A DNA stretch of 64,000 nt, taken from contig CM043959.1 in the NCBI GenBank assembly GCA_014529385.2, positions 89,973,529-90,037,528 of the forward strand. Reading direction: 5' to 3'. This stretch comes from Adiantum capillus-veneris. Taxonomy: Eukaryota > Streptophyta > Polypodiopsida > Polypodiales > Pteridaceae. The position numbers and the translations under genes are program-made. A model generated the notes under the pieces. The model saw nothing but the letters and a program-made list of their open reading frames with translations. It was not told the origin of the DNA and did no database searches. Below are positions 56,835 to 64,000 of this stretch, piece by piece (the first letter of the stretch is position 1; every line of letters starts with the position of its first letter).

Positions 56835-59457
56835 TGCGTGTCCCGGGCATTATCAAATCCATCTAGCCACTCTCCAATGTACACTAGGGACTCTGATACC
56901 AACCAACCTTCTGCCATGCTACCCTCCGGACATGCCTTTTGACGCACATATCCCTTAAGCGTTTTCATGAAACGTTCTAAGAAGAACATCCATCTGGAAT
57001 GAACTGTGCCAGCTATTTCCACCTCATCAACTATGTGAACAAGAAGATGCACCTGAATGGTTAGCATGGTAGTAGGAAAATGTTTCTCAAACATGCACAC
57101 AAGCTCCGCAGCATTTAGTTTGGCGAATGGTATGGAGTCTACGTTGATCTCCTTTTGTGAGATCCATTGCACCAGCTTTGCTCAATTTCCCAAGCCAGCA
57201 TCTCGATTTCCCCCAAAAAGTAAAAACCTTATGTATAGGATGTGTGTGTAGCTGTTTAAATCTTTACAAGATTGTGTTACGGATGTCGAGAGACAAACAT
57301 CCCTCAATGGCAACTGGTAAAATAAACTGTAAAGTATGTGCAGCAATGATATTAAAGTCCACATTTTATGCAATGATATTAAAGTCCACTATGAACGTAC
57401 CTGACACATTTTATGCCAATCATGTGACTTCAAACTGGTAAGCTTTCCTTTTTTAGTAAAACACGTTCGGAGCGAGTGCATTACGCTAGTGGGGGTCTGC
57501 AAAGATCGAATGATCTCTTTTACTTTGCGTTCTTGGGCTCCTGTGAAAATCCATGGTGCTTTAGGGAGTTTTATCGATCCATCAGACGCTATTTGTGGCC
57601 AATATTGCTCCATACGATCCACATTTCTAAGGTCAACTCTGGCTCCCAAAGTATCTTTCTTGCCGGTCAGATGGTCCCATAGTAGATTACCCACATTCTT
57701 GAATATGTGCATTGGATCGAGCAAGTGATTCATCATGAGTCGGGGCCAGTATGGTAACTCGTACCATAGAGATAGTCTCTTCATCCCTGGATGCAATCCG
57801 TCATCGCACATCTCCTTCTGCTCTAACCATGCTTGTGCAGACATCCTTGGTGGCTCTCTTCCCAAAAATCCGTCGCGTAACACATGATACTCTGGAAGAT
57901 ACGCTTGATGACCTTCGTAGATTTGCTTCTTCAGTGAGGGCGCCCTACGTGCATTTAGTCTAGGTCCACATGTGACACATGCTCTGTATCCGCTTGTTTG
58001 AAGCCCTGATTGTATACACATGATAATAGATCAACTATGGAAAAAAACAAGATTTACAGTGTCTGAGTGAGGAGTGTCAATAGATCACCTGAGCATTCTG
58101 TTAGCCCGGGATAGTCATGCATGGTCCACATTAGAATGCCTCTGATCAAAGCATTCCGTCGTCCTGTGTGTCGGCTCATATCCTCCACCTCTATGCCAAT
58201 CCACAATTGTTGTAGCTCTTCCAATAGTGGACGAAGATACACATCCATATTCTCCACTTTATATCGCCCTGGCTCAATCAAGCTTAGCCATAGGTGCCCC
58301 TTCTTCGTAGTCAACCACGGGGGAATGTTGTAGTTGACGATGACAACGGGCCATACACTATAAGATGTTGATCTTTGACCAAATGGGTTTACGCCATCCA
58401 TAGCCAGGCCTAAGCGCAAATTTTGAGCTTACCTGGCAAAATCCGAACATGTTCCATCTATATGTTTCCAGGCTGCGCAATCTGTAGGAATTTGTAGCAC
58501 ACCATCCGAAGATTTATTCTCCTCATGCCATGATGCTAGGGCGGCCATGGACTTACATTCGAAGAAATGCTTGATGCGAGGAAGCAGAGGAAAATGTCGC
58601 AAAACCTTTTGTGGAATTTTTGTCCCGTGCAGATCTACTCGATATCTTTCGTAATCACATTTCGGACACTTGTCCATGTCTATGTATTCCCCTCTGAAAA
58701 GAATGCAGTCATTAGGACAAGCATGGATAGAATTGTAATCCATCCCCAAGTTTCGCAAAATCTTTCTTACTTCATCTCGAGAATCTGGCATCACATTGTC
58801 AACTGGTAGTATGTGCTCTTTAAGCAATCTACACAACATAAAAATACGATACAGTCGTGTAAAAATCTATCAGATCATTATACATTTAGAGTTTTATTAA
58901 AGTAAACTAATTGTAATAGATCACCTGAAAAGCCCTGTGACGCTAGTGTCACTCCATCCAAACTTTGCCTGCATGTTGAGAAGAACCAGGAGTGCTTTCA
59001 ATCTAGACATACGTGCTCCATTATACAATGGCGTATCGGCTTCAGTTTTCATATCATCATAGATAAGCCTTTCTGAATCCATGATCGTCTCGATCGTTTC
59101 ATCAATCTCGGGATCAAACATTGCCTTGTTGGGAATGTGCTCTGCATGATTATCCCCCGAGCTGTCAGAGGCTACATCTTGTGGCCTCACATATGCTACG
59201 TGACCAAAGCGCCTGTGAACACGTCTATTGGGTTGCAAGATTGCTGCTTGTTGGCCAGCGTCAGAGTCCGACGAGTTATAATTGGCAACAACTCGATCTA
59301 TAATAGATGGATCGAACTCGCCAAATTCGCGAACGTGCTGCAAAGAAACACGTCTTGTCCGTCGCACAGCATGCTTGCATTGATTACAAGGACATAAGAC
59401 CCTCGTTGAGAGATAGGTGTTTCGGTTGGACGGTCCCACATCCTCGTCACTACTCAT
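56835..59457 (-). pseudogene. CACTA transposase (tnp2 type), copy A, 3'-truncated
   Basis: Starts at ATG 59,457 (MSSDEDVGPSNRNTYLSTRV, CPCNQCKHA). Exon 1 ends near 58,928 at a CAG/GTGATC donor; the next exon begins after TATGTTGTGTAG at about 58,829. It carries the zinc-binding CPNDC..CPKC, AMDGVNPFGQ, NYNIPPWLTTKKGHLW, ILMWTMHDYPGLTECSG, GYRACVTCGPRLNARRAP, LDPMHIFKNVGNLLWDHLTG and the DUF4218-like VQWISQKEINVDSIPFAK..VHSRWMFFLERFMKTLK. A TAA at 58,429 replaces the Glu codon of copy B. The frame runs at DGFDNARD into the start codon of copy B, so its end is lost. About 76-90 extra bases (57,181-57,268) interrupt the join before DUF4218, where copy B has a short continuous sequence. Confidence 0.88.
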
Positions 59458-59519
59458 AATGAGGATAAAAATCTTATAACCTGCACAACAAATTTAATAT
59501 TCTATTGGCATTCTTCGTC

Positions 59520-59522
<3 letters not shown>

Positions 59523-59587
<65 letters not shown>
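59523..59587. repeat. (CT)n microsatellite
   Basis: About 65 bp of uninterrupted CT, roughly 65 bp upstream of the copy A start codon and so within the probable 5' leader or promoter of the CACTA transposase. Confidence 0.97.
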
Positions 59588-59589
<2 letters not shown>

Positions 59590-59700
59590 ACCTCACATTC
59601 TCTAGTCATTTCCAATCCCCGCACACCTCGGTCTAGAGGTGCACGGAGATCAGAACCACCGGGTTATAATCTCGTCTTTATTGGTCAATACCTATATTTG
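59588..59700 (-). other. Leader segment shared with the other CACTA relic
   Basis: Read on the minus strand, ATTGACCAATAAAGACGAGA, ACCTCTAGACCGAGGTGTGC and CTAGAGAATGTGAGG occur in this order. The + strand relic has the same series at about 41,995-42,112, upstream of its transposase start. The shared untranslated leader shows that both CACTA copies belong to one family. Confidence 0.8.
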
Positions 59701-59859
59701 TGGGTACAAGAAATCTACAGACCCACGTCTACATGATACTGCATGTAGTGGACAAAACCCCTTTGCCTCTTCTCTAGCTGTAGCACTTCACAGCATCTTA
59801 ACATCTTTTCACAGTAGATCTTTTCATTGTTCGACGTCTAACTCTAAACCCTAAACCGT

Positions 59860-60760
59860 AAGTAATTCTTGCGTGGACTCGATCTAACGTAAATAAGCGT
59901 AAATCTAAATAAACGTAAATCTAACTAAAAATAAACCTAAATCTAATTTAACGTAAGTCTACATCTAACCTAATCTTTAACGTCTTTTGGGATAGTTTCC
60001 TACGACGTTAAAACTCTCTTCTTCTTGTGTGTGTGTGTGTGTGTGTGGGTAAACCTAAATAAACCTAAGTTTAATCTAATATAACATAAATCTAAATCTA
60101 ACGTAAATTATGTTATATTAAAAACAAAGAACTAAACTAACAGGGATTATAAGAACCTTAAAACTGATTTAACACATAATTTTTCACATAACTCGGCAAG
60201 AGTTGGAATTCTCATCACTAAAGATGTGAGAGTTAACTTCCGGCGGTGACGCTGCCTCATCTCCATCCACATCTGACGACAACAATTGGCCCTTTGGAAC
60301 GTTCTTGCTCTTGTTACTAACTTTGAAGTTGCTGTTGAATGACTAGAGGTTGTCTAGATAGTCATTGTCAGGGATGTAGTGACTCTTGCCGCCCTGAAGA
60401 TCCACCTTCTTCCCTATCTTCTGAGGACATTTCACCAGTACTTTTGGATCGACGGAGCCCACCAGGAGTGAAGGCAGCAATACCCTATATTCCATTGAGG
60501 GCTTTCTTCACCCGCTTCATGCAGGCATCGTAGTCTATGGAGACCTAAATCTAATCTAATATAACGTAAATCTAAATCTAGCGTAAATAAACGTAAATCT
60601 AACTAAAAATAAACCTAAATCTAATCTAATTTAACTTAAATAAACCTAAATCTAATCTAATTTAACTTAAATAAACCTAAATCTAATTTAACGTAAGTCT
60701 ACATCTAACCTAATCTTTAACGTCTTTTAGGATAGTTTCCTACGACGTTATAACTCTCTT
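59860..60760 (-). repeat. CTAAATCTAA telomere-like subterminal tract
   Basis: Repeated AAACCTAAATCTAATC, ACGTAAATCTAA and ATAAACGTAAATC units, the reverse of TTAGGTTTA-like sequence, at 59,880-60,120 and 60,540-60,720. Two near-identical blocks (AATCTTTAACGTCTTTTGGG / TTTTAGG, TCCTACGACGTTA, CTCTTCTTCTTGTGTG) at 59,970-60,045 and 60,710-60,780 indicate a duplication of about 740 bp. A non-repetitive insert lies between (about 60,125-60,540). Comparable sequence lies 5' of the + strand CACTA relic. Confidence 0.75.
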
Positions 60761-60978
60761 CTTCTTGTGTGTGTGCGCGTGTGTGGATGTGTGTGCCAAT
60801 AAAAAGAGATAAATGGTATAACCTTTCTATCACCCATGCCAAGTATGATAGATTGGTTATGCCATTTCCCTCTTGAATAATAGGTCTTGAGTTCAACTCC
60901 TCGTCGGCTAGATCTTTAGGTTTTTTAATTTTAATTAGTTTCCTACGATGTTAAATTAGTTTCTCTCTCTTTCTCTCT

Positions 60979-61189
60979 CAATGTGTGTGCATTTTTTTGT
61001 TTATGCATGTTTTCTCTCTCTTTTCCTCTCTCAATGTGTGCGTTTTTTGTTTATGCATGTTCTCTCTCTCTTTTCCTCTCTCAATGTGTGCGTTTTTTGT
61101 TTATGCATGCTCTCTCTCTCTCTTTTCCTCTCTCAATGTGTGTGTGCATTCTTTGTTTATGTATGTGTGTGTGCGTTTTTGTTTATGTT

Positions 61190-61239
<50 letters not shown>

Positions 61240-61345
61240 AACACTACGTGTGTGTGTGTGAGAGAGAGAGAGAGGGAGAGAGAAAGAGGGGAAGGGAACA
61301 TGAGAGTGAGGAGAGGGAAGGAGCATACCTGGCTCTCCTTCCTCT

Positions 61346-61381
<36 letters not shown>

Positions 61382-61393
61382 GTGTGTGTGGAG

Positions 61394-61422
<29 letters not shown>
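60979..61422. repeat. 50-bp minisatellite and mixed microsatellites
   Basis: CAATGTGTGCGTTTTTTGTTTATGCATG followed by TCTCTCTCTTTTCCTCTCT repeats about four times with a 50-54 bp period (60,979-61,190). Then follow (CT)n at about 61,195-61,234, GT and AG tracts at 61,247-61,276, (GT)n at 61,350-61,390 and (AG)n at 61,398-61,424. Long open frames here are products of the simple repeats. Confidence 0.9.
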
Positions 61423-61430
<8 letters not shown>

Positions 61431-61516
61431 CGTTACCTGCTCCTTGCTTGAGGGCGCCGAAAAACTCAGACCTGAGATCTGTGTTTTTGGGCGCTCTCTG
61501 TTATTTTTTTAGCTAT

Positions 61517-61637
61517 GAGCGTCGCTATGAGCGTCGCAAATGTAAAAGTAAATTTGCGACTCTCATAGCGACGCCGGGATTTTTTTTTTTGAGCGTCGCT
61601 GTGTGAGCGTCGCTAATATGAATAGCCTCTTGTAGTG
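61517..61637 (-). mobile_element. CACTA element terminus with subterminal repeats
   Basis: The + strand ends GCCTCTTGTAGTG at 61,637, i.e. minus-strand CACTACAAGAGGC, the CACTA superfamily terminus. Within 120 bp are GAGCGTCGC copies in both orientations (61,517, 61,529, 61,593 and 61,607; complement GCGACGC at about 61,568), including a stem GAGCGTCGCTATGAGCGTCG against GCGACTCTCATAGCGACGC. Such subterminal repeats are the transposase-binding sites in known CACTA elements. The bases after the terminus are ATA. The left terminus was not found. Confidence 0.85.
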
Positions 61638-61640
61638 ATA

Positions 61641-62360
61641 CCGTCAGATAATCTTACCATGTCATAGTACCTTGTCTTCATGCCGAAGGATGGCTTCGGG
61701 TTGTAGCACCTCTTCTTGGTCTTGAACTTCGGGAGGGTCTTCAATAAATGGTTCACTTGGTGGCTCTCCTTTGTAGGGCTTAAGTAGGCTTACATGAAAG
61801 GCATTGTGTATGAGCCAATGGTTGGACAGATTGAGTTGATAATTCGTCTCATTGATGGGCTTCAAAATTTGGAAAGGACCATAGTATCTTTTTTATAGTT
61901 TAGCATAATACTTTTGATGGCCCATAGGGATTTTGCCCATCGTTTGCCTTAATCGAGCCTTAAGAAACTTGAGTAAGACCCAATCATTCTCTTTGAACAT
62001 TAAGGCCCTTCTGTGCTTATCAGCAGTAGCTTTTTGCCTTTGTTGAGAGATGGATATAGCCTCCTTAATCTTTTGAAAACATTCTCCTAGGTCACGGCTA
62101 TACTCATCGGCGGTTGCGAAGATCTTCCCATGTACTTTGAGTAGAAAGGGACTTTTAGGTCTTCCCTCAATAATATCAAAACGTGCTTTTCCTGTAGAAG
62201 TATGTACAGTATTATTGTAGGCATACTCTACAAGAGGTAAGTACTTTTCCCATTGTGCGCGTTGATCTACTTTGGTAACATAAGTCTTGAGTAGAGTCTT
62301 ACCAAGCACCGAGCAAGATTTATCGAGCAAACACAAAAACCGAGCGATACCTAGGGAAGA
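61641..62360 (-). pseudogene. Ty3/gypsy integrase C-terminal relic
   Basis: The minus-strand frame from about 62,360 reads LLKTYVTKVDQRAQWEKYLP and EYAYNNTVHTSTGKARFDII, the integrase C-terminal region of chromovirus-like Ty3/gypsy elements, then ADKHRRALMFKENDWVLLKF. After a stop it reads YQLNLSNHWLIHNAFHVSLL and EAILRHEDKVL. The homology stops at 61,640, exactly at the CACTA terminus, so the CACTA element inserted here. A (CA)n run (62,361-62,385) interrupts the upstream side, and no reverse transcriptase is visible beyond it. Confidence 0.85.
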
Positions 62361-62385
62361 CACACACACACACACACACACACAC
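62361..62385. repeat. (CA)n microsatellite
   Basis: About 25 bp of CA, at the upstream edge of the integrase relic. Confidence 0.95.
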
Positions 62386-62389
62386 CACA

Positions 62390-64000
62390 AGAGAAAGAAT
62401 TATTTGTTGCCATTTTCAAGTCATGATAACGGTTTGAACATTGTACCATGGATCTCGCACCATCCTTTTAGTCGCGACCTCAATGTACACTCACAAGGCA
62501 AAAATCAACACATCAAAGTAAATAAGCGGGCTTCCAGTAATGATTTGCTTTCGTGAATCATGCTAAACCACATCAATAGTTGGCTAATTGCTATTTAATA
62601 TTGCAATCAACATACATAGCTTGAAAAAGTAAAATCTAAGTAAGGGCAGACACTCAAAAATTGACATGCCCATGACCAAAAGAAATGGAATGTTCATAAA
62701 TGATTGAACAGGTTCCTAGTGGGAGGTCTATTCTCCTCATTCACTACATTTTCAAAACTCGATGCCTCTCTCCTATCGTGCCCTCTAAACTAGGGATGAA
62801 GAAGAGGCAACAAAAATGTCAAAATCAAAGCGTCATCTCACTATCCAATTTTTCACAAGCACGTCTTGAAGAGAGACATGCTCTAAGAACAGGAGCAATC
62901 CCGCAACCAAAATTCAAATAAAGAATCTTTGGCCTACACAAAATCTTCACACAAGTCTAGCAATGAAAGAAGGGATACATTGCACGTATCCTCTCCATGC
63001 AATCCCATAATCCATAGTTGTGTAAGTGAATTGTGGTAAGTAGTGTCGCATGATGGTATTTGTAGGAGTCATGCCCATTGCACAAAAAAATGGCATGCTC
63101 CCATCAAGGTATAGTGAAGGTCGTGCACCATGCCTATGAATGAAGAATCCATTAAGATATAGTCCCAATTATGGTGCCCATATGCTCTTCTCATTCCATT
63201 TAGTTTCAAGCTCAATCTAGACAGGACCCTTAGAATTTCCGCGTTGGTGTAGAGGCTAATCCGATAAGGTCCCAAGAGTGCTCCGTTTGATGTGCTTGTC
63301 ATCCCACAACGTCAAACTTCCAAATCCATTGCATTTCCTATCTATCCGGACAAGGCCACTGAGCATACCATGTCAGCACCGAACCAGTTAGGGGCGGGTC
63401 CCAACGGTATTATAGGGGCAAGCACTGTGCATGCACTTTGGCTTCATGTCTCTGGCTCCTTCAGCCTGACCCCATTTGGAGCTGATGCGGCTTGCGGCCT
63501 GAATGAGAGAGACTAAGAGAGGGAGAGCATGTTTAATAAAAAATGTTTTAATATATTTGTTTACTACAAAATGTTTAATTCGATACGTTTTCTGCCCTTG
63601 ACCCTCCCGCGCCGGCACGGTACTACCTAGAGGCAAGTCCTAGTGTTATTAAAGAGAAAGAATGAGACAGACGGGGAGTTGTGCTCACCTCTGTAATTTG
63701 CTTTTCATAGCTTTTCCCTGCAAGAAGTTTCTTTTGCGTGCCATCCCTAGACTAGTGGGTGTGTCACCGTGTGTGTGTGATGGAAGGAGGGACAGAGAGG
63801 ACTCCGAAGTCTCGAGAGAGAGAGAAACTAGATGGAGTGGCAGAAGATGCATGCACATGTAAAGAGAAATGTTGAGTTTTGACTCCCGTTGGAGCATGTA
63901 CAAAGTTGCGCGAGTCTGCACTGATCTGCAACATGGGAAGAGAGCCTCTTGCGTTTGTCTGTGCGACTTGCTGGTCACGTGGTGTAGTAAGAGCCGCCCG
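62390..64000. other. Unassigned sequence
   Basis: Only short frames without recognised motifs. Scattered purine tracts (AGAGAGAGA near 63,813), a GC-richer stretch at 63,380-63,490 and a short tRNA-like string at 63,239 (see rejected). No gene is supported. Confidence 0.5.

Noticed and set aside
60835-60910. tRNA or SINE-like B-box (GAGTTCAACTCCTCG)
   Set aside because: No cloverleaf can be formed and no clear A box or acceptor stem is present.
60981-61512. Long overlapping frames rich in Leu/Ser/Cys/Val
   Set aside because: They are translations of CT, GT and AG simple repeats open in several frames at once.
63239-63275. tRNA-like string GCGTTGGTGTAGAGG
   Set aside because: It lacks a matching B box (GGTTCGAATCC) and anticodon stem at the right distance.
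62947-63302. Two minus-strand frames of 73-77 codons
   Set aside because: They overlap each other in different frames, have no motif and no conserved neighbour.

Overview
This is nuclear DNA of a land plant with a large, transposon-rich genome. Evidence: spliceosomal-type introns, FCP1-like HAD proteins with the plant-style DLNGLL motif, plant-type Ty3/gypsy elements (one with a second, archaeal-type RNase H), CACTA (En/Spm) transposases with a DUF4218-like tail, and AT-rich spacers. I cannot fix the species; a seedless plant (fern, lycophyte or bryophyte) is a guess. There is no rRNA, no convincing tRNA, no CRISPR array and no prokaryotic operon. Almost every coding region is broken.

Region 1 (1-25.1 kb) is a satellite domain built on the core GGACAAGTGGTGGACCTT. 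Block A (1-9.4 kb) is direct and contains a 2,065-bp higher-order tandem duplication. Degenerate copies run through 12.3-15.8 kb. Blocks B (18.1-21.9 kb) and C (23.8-25.1 kb) are inverted. Four gene remnants lie among the satellites, each starting right after a splice-acceptor-like tract: a ParB-like domain joined to a putative DNA methyltransferase-like domain (9.5-12.2 kb), a decayed SET domain (14.7-15.2 kb), a frameshifted FCP1-like HAD gene (15.9-17.1 kb), and a second FCP1-like HAD exon that is still open (22.3-23.0 kb). They may be exons of satellite-filled genes or cargo gathered by one mobile element.

Region 2 (25.6-40.7 kb) holds decayed LTR retrotransposons in both orientations: an RNase H fragment (-), a protease-to-integrase relic (+), a gag with primer-binding site and LTR (-), and a gag-pol relic with two RNase H domains (-). 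Two 288-bp TIR elements of one MITE family, each with a 4-bp target duplication, sit at 31.95 and 39.33 kb. A 0.65-kb tandem duplication lies at 34.6-35.9 kb.

Region 3 (40.8-53.7 kb) starts with telomere-like TTAGG/TATAGG repeats and a + strand CACTA transposase relic. That relic carries a 442-bp fold-back element and is cut by an LTR retrotransposon (LTR 44,511-45,465; tRNA-Asp-type PBS 45,467). Its leader carries eight copies of a 24-bp dyad (AGACATCCTACG and its complement), followed by a gag-protease frame broken mainly by stop codons and then a tract of WVPK-like motifs.

Region 4 (54.0-61.64 kb) is a minus-strand CACTA element with a tandemly duplicated transposase gene and a recognisable right terminus (CACTACAAG on the minus strand) with GAGCGTCGC subterminal repeats. 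It is inserted in a minus-strand Ty3/gypsy integrase relic (61.64-62.36 kb). The last 1.6 kb has no recognisable gene.
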